DNA of 64,000 bases from Diprion similis (lineage: Eukaryota; Arthropoda; Insecta; Hymenoptera; Diprionidae): NCBI RefSeq assembly GCF_021155765.1, contig NC_060105.1:10325001-10389000 (forward strand), given 5' to 3'. The position numbers and the translations under genes are program-made. Under the pieces are notes generated by a model that saw only the letters and a program-made list of their open reading frames with translations, was not told the DNA's origin and ran no database searches. Positions 36,401 through 48,660 of the stretch are shown here, piece after piece (position 1 is the stretch's first letter; each line of letters opens with the position of its first letter).

Positions 36401-37595
36401 TAAAATTACTCCTGGTATCAGGAGAACATCTGAGCCGAGGAGGTCTTCCAAAAACAGGGACTGATTGATTAACCGCTTGCGACGTTGATACTGTGTGCTT
36501 TTATGCATGCCTGCTTGCCTGAGAAGGCATGTGATCGCTTGCTTACGTGCTACATCCGCTTAGAATTAGGCAAATCGGAGAAATTTCAGCATAAAATTAC
36601 TCCTGGTATCAGGAGAACATCTGAGCCGAGGAGGTCTTCCAAAAACAGGGACTGATTGATTAACTGCTTGCGACGTTGATACTGTGTGCTTTTATGCATG
36701 CCTGCTTGCCTGAGAAGGCATGTGATCGCTTGCTTACGTGCTACATCCGCTTAGAATTAGGCAAACCGGAGAAATTTCAGCATAAAATTACTCCTGGTAT
36801 CAGGAGAACATCTGAGCCGAGGAGGTCTTCCAAAAACAGGGACTGATTGATTAACTGCTTGCGACGTTGATACTGTGTGCTTTTATGCATGCCTGCTTGC
36901 CTGAGAAGGCATGTGATCGCTTGCTTACGTGCTACATCCGCTTAGAATTAGTCAAATCGGAGAAATTTCAGCATAAAATTACTCCTGGTATCAGGAGAAC
37001 ATCTGAGCCGAGGAGGTCTTCCAAAAACAGGGACTGATTGATTAACTGCTTGCGACGTTGATACTGTGTGCTTTTATGCATGCCTGCTTGCCTGAGAAGG
37101 CATGTGATCGCTTGCTTACGTGCTACATCCGCTTAGAATTAGGCAAATCGGAGAAATTTCAGCATAAAATTACTCCTGGTATCAGGAGAACATCTGAGCC
37201 GAGGAGGTCTTCCAAAAACAGGGACTGATTGATTAACTGCTTGCGATGTTGATACTGTGTGCTTTTATGCATGCCTGCTTGCCTGAGAAGGCATGTGATC
37301 GCTTGCTTACGTGCTACATCCGCTTAGAATTAGGCAAACCGGAGAAATTTCAGCATAAAATTACTCCTGGTATCAGGAAAACATCTGAGCCGAGGAGGTC
37401 TTCCAAAAACAGGGACTGATTGATTGATTGCTTATAATGTCCATGCTGTGTGTCTCGATACATGTCTACTTGCTTGAGAGAGCATGCGATCGCTTGCTTA
37501 CATGCTAATTCGGAGAAATTTCAGCAGAAAATTACTCCTGGTATCAGGAAAACATCTGAGCCGAGGAGGTCGACAGAAAACAGAGCCTGCATGAT
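30460..37595. repeat. Tandem satellite array 2: 36 monomers of exactly 191 bp plus two degenerate terminal copies
   Basis: The landmark CGGAGAAATTTC recurs every 191 bp. From the first copy (C at 30,464) to the copy at 37,340 is 6,876 bp, exactly 36 x 191, so no net indel has built up. Monomers differ by a few substitutions only. The 37th copy (37,340-37,510) is diverged and 171 bp long, and a partial 38th ends near 37,595. Each monomer contains a perfect hairpin CTCCTG-GTAT-CAGGAG and a second arm pair CATGCCT...AGGCATG. Shared variants show higher-order structure: units 1-9 match units 22-30 (see findings). No open frame of useful length is present. No similar copies were seen elsewhere in the window. 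Confidence 0.98.
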
Positions 37596-38303
37596 TGCTA
37601 AATGGCACATTTTCTAGTCAGAAATTTTTTTCACGTTTTTCTTTAGTGTTATTGTGTCATGTAACTGGATTTGGCATCTGCAATGCAAACTTACTTCGTC
37701 ACAACCCATTCACAAAACAAAATCCATTATGCTTTATACATTGCCACGCCAATGTAAACTATTATCATGCACTACACCAGAAGTTACTGTATATTCGAGT
37801 TTTTCGCCCAACATTCGTTCTCATCCCTTATTGAATTGTCTAACAAAGGGAATAGGAACAGTCAGGTCAGGGTTTTCAAATAATTACTCGAGACAGATAG
37901 AGTTTCATATTTATGTATGCATATTTGTATATTTATTAATGCACGAAAATAAATACAATATAGTTTCATGTATGTACAAGTGATGCTGATATTACATTAA
38001 ATATAATTGAATTAGAAATAACTTCCAGCATTACTTCAATCCAGATTTTTAATTGCACTAGTTCGAAGGATACCCATGCATGATATTGACTCATATGGCC
38101 AGACAGACAAATTCCTCCAAGGAAATATGTATCAAGGTACGTGCATTAGGGTGCGCTGAAACAATACATTTCATTTATACATTTTAAGATTCTATTTAAT
38201 ATGAAAAAAATAAATAAATAAGTTCACGTACAATCCTGAAATGAAAAGATCTAGAGACCTTCAAGTGTCGATTCACACATCCTCGAATACCCGCAACTGT
38301 GAA
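37596..38303. other. Intergenic, right flank of array 2 and 3' side of OVCA2
   Basis: AT-rich with no coding signal. A variant minus-strand polyadenylation signal (ATTAAA) at 38,195-38,200 is about 105 bp beyond the OVCA2-like stop codon and probably ends that transcript. Confidence 0.5.
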
Positions 38304-39324
38304 TTACACCGATCCGTTAGCAGAATCTTCTTTTATTGTGAGCATCTTCTGAATGAAATCGCTGTACAAATGCTTTCGGCCTGGAATAAAGTGACCACCA
38401 TCATGGGTCAATCTGGTTGCATCAGCGAATAGTAATGCCAAATCTTCAGCCATATCTATGTGAAATAAAAAGTTTACAGTCAGTATTTGGTTTTTCTATC
38501 AGCCACACAGTAAGGTAAAGAAAAAAGATATTTCTGACAATATCTCACCGGTAGGAATAATTTGGTCTGAAGTTCCATAAATATGAAGACTGGGTAGGCT
38601 GAACTGTTGTTTGTAAAAAACGGAATGTGGCTTACAAAGTGACTTAAATCCTGATATGAGAATGGCGAAATTGAACCTAATTGAAGACACTGTGATATTA
38701 TTAAAACATTTCATATCAATTCATTCGTACGATCAGGTGTATCTCGATAGTTACATTTTTGCTGTTGCATCGCACACAAAATTGCAACAAAAGCTGCTCC
38801 CTGTGAAAAGCCAAGTATTCCATCAAAGGGGCCTTTTTCTTCGAAACATTTCTCGACCGATCGAAGACTTTCTTCTAAGCCGACACATTCAGGGCTGCCC
38901 ACAGTTGCTTTAAATTCTGAATTTTTGTTGTTGAACCACCATCCGTATGCTGGAATGGAAAACAGAACTTGAACTAAAATTCTGTACGTTTTAGAATGAT
39001 TCAAGCATTGGATCAATTTTCATACCTTCAGCACCTTCTTCCGCTTCTTTACCGCTGGGGTCTCGTGGTACCTTGTGCGGGGCTCTTATAAATGTGAAGT
39101 TGATTTCTTTTTTGAATGCTTTTCGCAAAGAACCAATTTTTCCTCTGAAAACAACGTCCGACTGATAATATCCATGCAGTGCTAGAATCTGCAACAAAAT
39201 ATCTGATGAAGATAATCCAACTCAGGGCAAACACATCGAAAGATTGGTTATTATTTATGCAGCGATGTTAGAAATAGATATTGCGAGACAATCATACTTG
39301 CAGTTGTCTCTTCACCTCAGTCAT
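38304..39324 (-). CDS. OVCA2: OVCA2-type esterase (alpha/beta-hydrolase, FSH1 family serine hydrolase)
   Basis: A small serine hydrolase; human OVCA2 hydrolyses long-chain alkyl esters. Five minus-strand exons: 39298-39324 (ATG at 39322-39324, encoding MTEVKRQLQ), 39026-39188, 38755-38949, 38549-38689 and 38304-38455 (TAA at 38304). GT-AG junctions and phases agree throughout, giving 225 residues, the usual family length (human about 227). Visible features: ILALHGYYQSD at the N-terminus; the nucleophile elbow GFSQGAA; FNFAILISGFKS; the acid-residue segment HIYGTSDQIIP; and the catalytic His in THDGGHFIPG. The 27-bp first coding exon was chosen because it gives an in-frame ATG with phase 0 and resembles the short charged N-terminus of insect homologues. 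It is the least certain part of the model. A strong unused donor (GTAAGT read on the minus strand) at about 39,586-39,591 may end a 5' UTR exon. Confidence 0.92.
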
Positions 39325-42300
39325 TATGCAGGCACGTGAATGACTTTTACATTGATCAGATATAATAACACGAGTAGATATAAATATTCTACTATAGAGA
39401 AGTTTCAGGCATTCATAATAGTCTACAACAGCATTAGCCTAGTTTTATGTATTCAGTCGGTTTTAGTTAGTCAGATCAAGTGCAGACTGTACTTAACGTT
39501 AGTAAGATGACAGCGCTATCTTTATAAAATGAGTCGTACTACGCAGCAACTAATTTCTGTAAATAAGATTATATAGTACTCTTGACTTACCGACCGAGCA
39601 AACTTTAAATATTGAAGTGGAGATTGAGGGTAGCTTCTATGTTTGTACGAAAAATTAGGATTGCGATTCAATCGAATAAGAAAAATCAGATGACAAGTGC
39701 AAATATGGGGTTCGAGTGATTTGAAACATCAAAATAAACATTTATGGTAAACTGCATCACCAATCGTTTTCCTTTTTATCTTCGTAGATAAGAGAAGTAT
39801 AAAAAATTTATCCGCAGGGTTAATAATTTCCGCCGATAAACTGTGGATCCTTCTTACAAAAAGTACGAAAACCGAACTGATGTTCGCTTGATGAACGTAA
39901 ACATGATCTAGAATGGTACTTGATTGAAGGAGTGATTTAAAATCATTGAGAAGTTAGAAGAGTAATTTTGACGGGCATATTACAGGTCCTGATTGAAAAC
40001 ATCTAAAACAGGCTCTTTCTTGACCGTTGTTTCTTGTACTTTCCAGCTTTTGAATGCTTTAATTTCTTCTTACATCTCAACAGACTGCGCACTTGGCACG
40101 TAGACGTACGTATCTTATATAGTTACATTTTTTTTCTTACACATGTTTTAGTTATGTAACGACAAGTATTTCAGGTTCTTTCTCTGCGTAAGTGATTATG
40201 ACATCATAAATTTACAGATATAAATATATTCTATGTGTACATGGCAGTGCTTTGACATAGACTTTACGCATTCACGTGTGAGTTCCCTCGTTATTTCATG
40301 ACACGGTCAATTTGAAACTTTCACCTTAGCCCCACGCGAACGATCACGATGAAAATGCTGTGGGTATACAAAGGTACAACTTCGGAGTACATTCGAAGGT
40401 TCTACTGTTAGATACTACCGGCGGTTCTCGGGTCACCGACATCACGCGCGTCCTCAGGGTTTTGACTTTCAAAATTTGGCTCCGCCCCTTGGCCGTGAGC
40501 GCTTGGCTATAGGACAACTTCTGGGAGTAATTTAACATTTTAATGATAGTAGGTATTGAGAGATGTCCCACTGTAAAATATTCCCCCCAATCGTGTGGTA
40601 TTAGGATAATGCTCTTTGATTATGATGATATTTTACTGTTTTCATCACAAAATTTTGCATAAAAAAATAAACAAACAAATAAGATATGCTAACGTACCGG
40701 TACATCTCTGAAGAATAGTAAATTTGATTTGTTACAAGTAGCAAAGCAGAACGAAACATGCAGAAATTAGGAGTCGCTTTTGTCTCTACTTCTTTATCCG
40801 ATCATGTATGTAAAATACAGATTTTGCGTGTATTCCATTCAACATTACATCTCCAACCCGGTTCTCCATATACCTTGTGCATCCATGGGACATGACGTCA
40901 TGAATTCCAGCCATAGCCTCTCGTGAGGTTTCTCTGTACCAGAGTCTTTACATCTTTGTACATTATGTGAGCACCTAAAAATGTTTTTTTCCGAATCCGA
41001 TTACAAAATCTTCCAAATGTTGATATCCAGTTTTTGAAATAAAAAGTAAAGACGTTTCATCGTACATAATTAAAAAAAACATGTTTTTCTCTGATCAATT
41101 ATTGTACCGTACATACCACACGTATGTACGTGTTTTCAATGTAGAAATATAATATTTTTTGCAGTTATCGTAGTCACAGGTCAAGAATGAAAGATTCTTT
41201 TGTATAATATAAATTTGTGTCAATTCCGAAAACTGAGGCTTGAATGACAGATCATTGCACGCACACTACAACTTCAGTGATTCAGATTTCAACGATGAAA
41301 AATTAATGGGTTTCAAAACATGAACAAGAATTGAGTTCAAAATAATTATGCGCCTGTTGATAGGCAACCAACGTGAGCGGGAAAGTAACTTGGGTTGCGG
41401 GTAAAAGGCGGAACCGGTTTTTTCGTGTATGTGTGAATACGTACTAAGTGTATACGTGTCTCGTGTGTACCCGAAGATTATCCGGATGCACACGTTGCCG
41501 GATCGAGTTTTCGTTTCTTGGATGCTGTGCGTCTCGCACCTAGTCGCTTCACGGCAGTAGGAACGAAACAAAAACCAGTTTGGTCCCTCCCGGTTTTTAT
41601 ACGTGACCACAATATCGTACACACGGTGTATACTATATAACGGTACTAAAAAACTACGCGCTGAGGTACGCGTAGATTAACAAAACTAAAAATGAACACT
41701 TTTGTCAGGTACGACGGATTGCTTGTCTGTGAAATTATGTAGATCGATACGTTTTATGATTTTATTTTGGTAATTTTGATTTCGTCGAGTTATAACACTC
41801 TTTTTACATTACTTTTCCGAATGACATGGAAAACTTGCAATTCCTTGTGAATTTTTGAATATCCCTGATGTTCTGAATATTTTTCTAAGGAGAATGCTAG
41901 TTTTTTCTGCATTTATGAAATTTATTTCACTTATCCTTCCATCATATTTACTAAATTTTCACATCTTTCAGCAGTATCTATATATTTCTTAGCGATTCAT
42001 AACATTCGATTTATACGAACGGTTAATTACAATGTTTATTTATTATTTATGGGTTTTAAAGCATTCGCTTGAAATTTTGGTAATATTTTCTCCAGATTTA
42101 CGAGGAAATTCCGAAGACTCGAATTATTTCAAATTAATCAGAAAATGAGAAAAATACCTTGGTTTCGATGAAATAAAAGAAAAAAAAGGAAAAATAGATC
42201 AGACAAATTTTTTTTCAATAAATTATAAGTTGTTAGGTAGATTAAAAAATGATTTGAAAAATTTCTTGTAGAATTTAAGGGAAGAATTTTTCGTTAGACT

Positions 42301-44832
42301 GCATGGTTGAATCGATCAGTCAATTTGTGCATAATTCAAAAGAAGATCTAACAGCGTAATGCGCAGAACTGAATGTGTAGAAAATGAAAAACTTAATACG
42401 AAAATAACTAAATTAACAACCGTGGAAGTAGGTGTACCGTTGAAAAGCGCGCGTAAGCTTATTCTTCTTATCGCACAACGAGTTTTAAATGTTTAACGAT
42501 ACATTCATTTGCAAACCACTCGCAATTAGGCGTATCACATCTCAGATCGTGGGGTACGAATTTACTGCATGAAAAATGAGAAAACAAGAGAAGCGTGTAG
42601 AGCAACTATTGCGTTGAGGATCACGGATCGAATGATAAGTGACTAATTAAAAGCATGGCATCACGATAAATAATAAAATGCGGACACTCGTTTCCCCAGA
42701 AAATAGGTGAACTTGTTACAATTTATCTAAGTGATGACGATGTGTTTTCATTGTGATAATTCATTATGTTAAACAGCTGTATGTTTTTGATACGGCGCAA
42801 CATAGGCACACAGCCGGTAAATTTCACAGATTTATCAAGATCTTTTTTTATACACAAGGTATAGTCATGCACGAGACGATTATATTTGCATTCCCTGTTG
42901 CATGAATAATGAAAACTGAATATAAATTTTATATGTAATTATTTCTAAAATTTTCAAGCTCCTTTCAATCACTCTCGAAGAAATAGATTACGATAATTTT
43001 TTTTTACCATCTATACGGCAGATATCACTCCAAATTGTAATTGTTTTTTTCTTAATTTATAAGCTCGCTGTACTGTAACGGAGAAATTCAATTTCCGAAT
43101 GAAATTATAGAATTTCGGTCATATGATTGAAACAGAACTCTTGTTCTAACTTTATCCATAGGTGATTTGCCACAAATTGAATCCCCTTTGAATATTCATT
43201 TATTTAAAATACCCACAATGATTTTATGTTTATTAATTCTTCCAAATACTATGTGAGCTGTATTTTAAAATACCACCCGTAGTCTCTCTTTGTCAAGTTG
43301 ACGAGGGGCGGTAAATCGTAAAGGGCAAATGGTACTTACCTATGCATCGCGTGATCCAAATGGAAGAGAGTGTTTTTTTTCTCAGCCCGTCTCACCGGCT
43401 TGTTCGTGAACCTTTATTCCCTTTCTCTGTCAGTGTATCTTTCCACGTTTGAGAATTTCATCATGCATATAATGTCCACGATAAGAAATGAAAATAGCCA
43501 GCCACAGGATTTCACCCCAGTTTGAGGGAAAGATTTTTTTTTCGAATCACAAATTCTACACCAAAAAAATTATTTATTCTCATATTAACCCATTGTAACA
43601 TTGCTTCACGACTAATCAATTATTCTTTCATACGAATTCGTGAAATAACAAAAAAAAAAAAAAACTTGAAAACAAGAAGCAATAAGTTCATGCAGAAATT
43701 CATAAGTGTGAAGCAGATGCATTTTTTCTTCATTTATTGCACAAAATTATTCTTATGGGTTCCCATTGCAATGAATTATTCTTCTGGGTCTGGTTATACT
43801 TGTTGCTGCCTTGTTCAGCAGGACTATGATCAGGAACATAGCTGCTCGGGTCTGGCTAATGTTCCCCATGGCGCATAGCTAGAGACTTGACTAATAATTC
43901 ACCGGAGCACTCAACGCCAGATATTACGTCAACTGCAATGAAAATTCCATTTACAGTCAATGCTCAGCTCGGATAAGAAGCTTCTCATCCGTACCACGTG
44001 AGCTAAAGCAGAATAAATGCAGTCGTAGCATTCGGATAATTGAGTGGATAATAAAACTGATTTACATTAACATTTCGGTTACAGCGCAGGACCACCTCTG
44101 CGTAACCCGCCATCTGCCAATATGATTGTCCGGCTAATAGCGCTTTTTTCTTCGACATATGAAAGTTGTAGTAACGGCTTACGTCACTGAGAAAACAAAT
44201 TCTGTTATCAAACTAATTTATTAGTTGTCTTATGACGAATAAAATATTTTTTCTCAGGCCAAGTGGCTATGTAGTGAATTATTGTTAGCTGAGTATCAGT
44301 TGAAATCGATCTCAGGTATCGTTACTTTATTTGTAATGAACTTGATATTTCGTAGACCATATAAAAAGGAATACAAAAGCCGATATAAACTGAACTGAAA
44401 GCTGAACACACTATTTAAACAATGTCACATGAAAATAAATACAGTATTTACATAGAGAGCAAAGTTGTAACATCGCGTTCAAAAAAATAACATTTTGAAA
44501 ATGCATCTTAGCCGCAATAATGAAAGAAGATATTGTGTAACTTGATGAATTTTAGGAAGTTTATTTGTGATAAAATCTGATTTTGTGTAATCCGGAACCT
44601 CCCTACCCCATAAGTAATACTACACTTCCATAGGTGCTGTATTTAAAAATTTCAGAACTTTAGAAGAGCAACTTTCCGAAATTTTGATAAATATAATAGT
44701 ACGACTTTATAATAGTATTTGGTGTAATGTTATATATTTTAGAGAATATCTCCACTATTTTTCAAAACATAATAACGTGAAACAGAAAATGTTTGCTTTT
44801 TGGTTGAAGAGATTTTCTGGTATGATTGATTT
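39325..44832. other. Long non-coding stretch between OVCA2 and a tentative gene
   Basis: Mostly AT-rich. A GC-richer patch at 40,320-40,580 and another at 41,330-41,640 could be promoter-like; the latter holds an imperfect RFX-type X-box, GTTGATAGGCAAC. A minus-strand ATG in strong context (GCCATGG) near 43,870 starts a short hydrophobic peptide (RAAMFLIIVLLNKAAT) that could be a signal-peptide exon, but no partner exon is convincing. A good minus-strand donor (GTAAGT) lies near 43,340. I support no gene here. Confidence 0.4.
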
Positions 44833-47711
44833 TCAGTTTTTTTTATTCAAATCGTCCAAAGTACGGTAATATGTAAATGTATTTTTCAGGCTTTGAATCT
44901 CATTAAAAGCCTGACGAAGTACAGGAGTAACGTCTCTAGAACGCGATGTGAAACTGAACTGAACGATCGTTTGTTGTGCTTTATCGCCCCTCCGTGCAGC
45001 CGCAGGTGTTGTCTGTAAAAATTTTGTATGAATGGTGAGTATCTTACTGTCAACGTTTTCAATAGTGTATTTTAACAGGCAGTCTAAGCAGGTTGGGTAA
45101 ATTATCTTCACGCGTATAACTATCGCCGAGACGCACATTACCGTTTTCTTAAAAAATCTCAAATTTTGTTACACACAATTCAAAGTACAGCATATTTTTA
45201 CGCTGAAATTATCACGCTGCTGTTGTACAGTTAAACTAAAAGAAAAGAGATTTAGAGATAAATTAGTTGATAAAACGTGTATCGTTATATGTAATTCCAG
45301 TGCTATTTAAGGGTGTCAATTGATGTCGGTTCACTTTCAAGATGTGTAAGCAAGAATACTATTTCATGGCTGAAGCTAGTCTAGTCAGAATTTCTTAAGT
45401 AATCGAGACGAATGTTTATTTGGAGAAGTTTACCTACCTATAAATAACGATTCACGGTGACACCGTTGTTATTACATACAGATAGCATCGTTTTTGTGTA
45501 CATAGTTTTTTAATCACCCAGCAACCAGCCGCAGGCGTTAATTGATTCAGGGATTTTGCAAAAGTCTTTGGATCAAGTTTCACAGGATTTGCGGTGCCTT
45601 AGAGAAACTCTGCACAGAGAAACTGACATTTTTTAGTATTATTTTAGGATTGAGTGGCCATTTTTTTTTCTTTTCTTTTCTCTTTTGTGGCCAAATTTTA
45701 AAATAGTTTGCAGTGATGAACAGAATTAGCGAATTGAGGACAAGTGAGAATATTCAGAAACGATTTATTTTTAACAATCGAAGAGTCTGTCATCTAGTCT
45801 AGGTTGACACAAGAGTCAATCATCGATGTCATATCCTTTTGATTCTTTCGAATGGTCTTAACAGGTTCTCATTTTTCCAGGCCCCCCTCGTGCAAGCTGT
45901 ATTACAATTGCAATAAATCACTCGATGTACATCACTCAAAGTTTTTGATGTCTAATTTTTTATAGCATTTCATATCGAAGAACTTACATCGTTAGCGACC
46001 ATCGCCTTGACGACGCGACCGACGTCTTGATTATTCTCCTGAACGCGGTATCAAAGTAGGTACCTGGGTAATACATAATCGATAGTCGAACTGTTTTCCC
46101 GTGTTCCCAAGTATCCGTAGTGGTTGTACTAATCGTGTTATACACTCCAAGTATCATCGATGTTTCGTAAGAGCAAACACTGGAAAAAATTCTATTCCAT
46201 CGTCATCGTACGCGAGTACTAAGGAGAAAGAGAAGAAGATACTTGCAGAGATAGAGGAGTACGTTCTCCTACTTTGTTCCCGTGATTCAAGTCCCACATC
46301 GAAAGATTCTACACTTTGCATTGCAACCTTTTGCTCATCACACGGTTAACCGTGTCATTATACGTGTGTGTGTCTGTCTGTCTCACAAGGAACACGTGTA
46401 AAGAATAAGAATACACCTTGTGGAGAATATACTATACATGTATAATGCAAAGTGTTTGTTGTTCCAGAGATTACGTTTCTACGTGATGTGCGCGTTACTC
46501 TGCCAGTCGTTTGAATATAACTGTATACGTGTACCGACTACAGTCTGTGCGACTATTTTTCGCGACCTCAAATTGGCTGATCGCCACTTTTTGAGCAACG
46601 TTTTTGCGAATTCGAAGCCTGCTTCTAGAGTATAGGACGCGGAATCAGCCAGGCTGGAGGATATGTTGTACCTAGACAGAAATTTTAACACGCGATTGTT
46701 ACCTTGCGAAAGAAATCTTGATTTCGAAACTAGTGTACCCTTCGCCACCAGATTCACTTTCAAATTGAATCAGGTCATATATGGCCTTGGGTTAATTTTT
46801 ATCAGCTGTCTTAGTCTCGTTCACAATAGAAGCGGCGCCATTATTCTTCACGTCGTTTTTAACTACCTTGAAACTAATCTATAGTACGAAATTGAGTCAT
46901 CGAATCGCTATATAGTTATTGGCGAAAGAAATATATCAACGTGAGTATAAGTTGTCTGCAAAAATGAACGCCGGATAATATATCCCGAAATTTCAAACGG
47001 ATTCAACAAAAGTTTCTACTATTTTGGAATTTATCAATTCGTATTTTCTGAGCTGAAGAAATTTTTTCAAATTTTGCAGATCGATCAACATTTACTGGAA
47101 ATATGATGCCGACCGTGGAGTAATTTTGTTTTTCTCAGCGTTGTGGATCACGTGACTTTTTATATAGTACTTTTTGTAAAAATAAATTGTTATACATTTT
47201 TTTTATAAAGTTTAAATACCAATAAACAATGTGTACTATTTATTTTTATTAATTTCTATTGTTGTCCCTACTAAAAAAAAAATTTCTTGTAGCGCATTTA
47301 TATTTAATTTATTTATAAAAATATTTATACCTGGCTAGACCCTTTCGAATTCTTCTTCACAGATTTCAATATCACAACTACAACGAAAATATCAACTCCT
47401 GGCACATCACGAGTCTGCCTTGATTGTTTTTGGTTAATGAACTTCACGGTCTGCACGCAGGCTGATCTCGTAGAAAAACTCTTACCGTAGTTAAATTGCC
47501 CGAACCACTGCCGCAAAGAAATGGGCGCGATGGTCCCTGGCGAGAGAAAAGTGGGGCCGTAATATGCCCTTCAGGTATAAGTTCAGGTAAATTAAGGACT
47601 CACCCTGCAGGGCTTTTCAACCGTTGGCCACTGCCGGCCGTTCCGAGTCAGCCCCTCTACTCGCACACACCGAGTTATATTTAGTCCCTTGTGGCAAGTG
47701 CAAAATACCAT
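44833..47711 (-). CDS. Unrecognised small gene, tentative four-exon model
   Basis: Four minus-strand blocks with GT-AG borders, all in phase 0, join into one open frame of 129 codons: 47604-47711, 47486-47536, 45988-46038 and 44833-45012 (TGA at 44833). The two downstream exons are the most convincing. Exon 3 reads ENNQDVGRVVKAMVAND. Exon 4 begins TTPAAARRGDKAQQTIVQF, continues with RDVTPVLRQAFNEIQSLK and ends DDLNKKN. They are GC-richer than the introns around them. The first two exons may be 5' UTR: a TATA-like TAAATATAA (minus strand) lies inside the upstream block. In that case translation could start at the ATG in exon 3 (context GGCGATGG), giving about 64 residues. I do not recognise a family. 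The C-terminal part is basic and helix-prone. Confidence 0.4.
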
Positions 47712-48660
47712 GAAAGTATACATCCATTATATATGTATGTATGTATAAACATGTAGAATATAGTGAATCATAAGGTGGCCTGAAAAATTACGATTTTTAA
47801 ATGTTAACGCGTCGCCTTTCCGGCTTCATGCAGACATCGTGCCATTTTGTAATGTGGAAAGGACGAATTCGTAACATTTTTTGACATTTAGATAGCGCTA
47901 TATTTTATTAAAGAAAAGTATGCACAAACTGCTAACCGCGATGCAAATGATTAGAGAAATGAAGGTTACAATAATTTCAAAAACTATGTTCACATATTTG
48001 TTAGTAGAACGTGAATAATCCAACTCTTTGAGGACTAGCGACGTGCAAATTGAACAGAAAACAACAAAATCAATGAAACAAATTAGCACAGGAAGATAAA
48101 AAAAATGTCGTGATCGTGGCATGAAATTCAAAACTCTTGAGTTGTCTTCTTTTTTGATAAAAAAGATATAGAATTTTGATAAAAACTGTGACCCAGTTAG
48201 TGAACAAACTATCGGAAAATGAAGCTCCAGAAATTCTAATTGAAGCTTCAATTGAGTAAAATTTAACTCAAACGTTTGATTAAGTTAATTGAAAACAAAC
48301 CTCCCAATTTTTAGCAAGTTTCGAGATATCAAATAAATAATACCAAAAGATTACGGTTTCTCCAATTTTTATTATTCGTGTCAGCAATTGTGTTAGTAAA
48401 ACAATTCTTGAACTTAAGATCCAAACTTGTAAGGTTTTTTTCTTTCTTTGAAATCTGTAGCCAAAAAAGACCAAAGCCAAAAAAATATTTAAAGAGTGTT
48501 AGAGATTTTATCTTTATAAAAATAATTGTAAAAGCAACGTGCCTTTGGTATTAAAAAAAAAAAACGTGAAGAATATTGTTATACCTCTGATATTATTGAT
48601 TTGAATGAAAAGATTGCGAAATGAAATTTATTATAGTTTATAGTTTGTACTGCGGAGGCT
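47712..48660. other. Intergenic, AT-rich
   Basis: No coding feature is seen. Long open frames on the minus strand (47,898-48,251) are rich in Phe, Ile and Leu, as expected from AT-rich DNA, and lack a recognisable motif. Confidence 0.45.

Noticed and set aside
30460..37595. CRISPR array
   Set aside because: The repeats are directly adjacent 191-bp units with no unique spacers, in an insect genome. This is satellite DNA.
30460..37595. Hammerhead or other self-cleaving ribozyme in the monomer
   Set aside because: CTGATTGATTAACTG and CTGAGCCGAGG look superficially like a hammerhead core, but the required CTGANGA...GAAA arrangement and flanking stems are not present on either strand.
43520..43900. 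Plus-strand 118-codon frame and minus-strand signal-peptide-like ORF near 43.8 kb
   Set aside because: The plus-strand frame is AT-driven. The minus-strand peptide has a good start context but no convincing downstream exon, so no neuropeptide or secreted gene is called.
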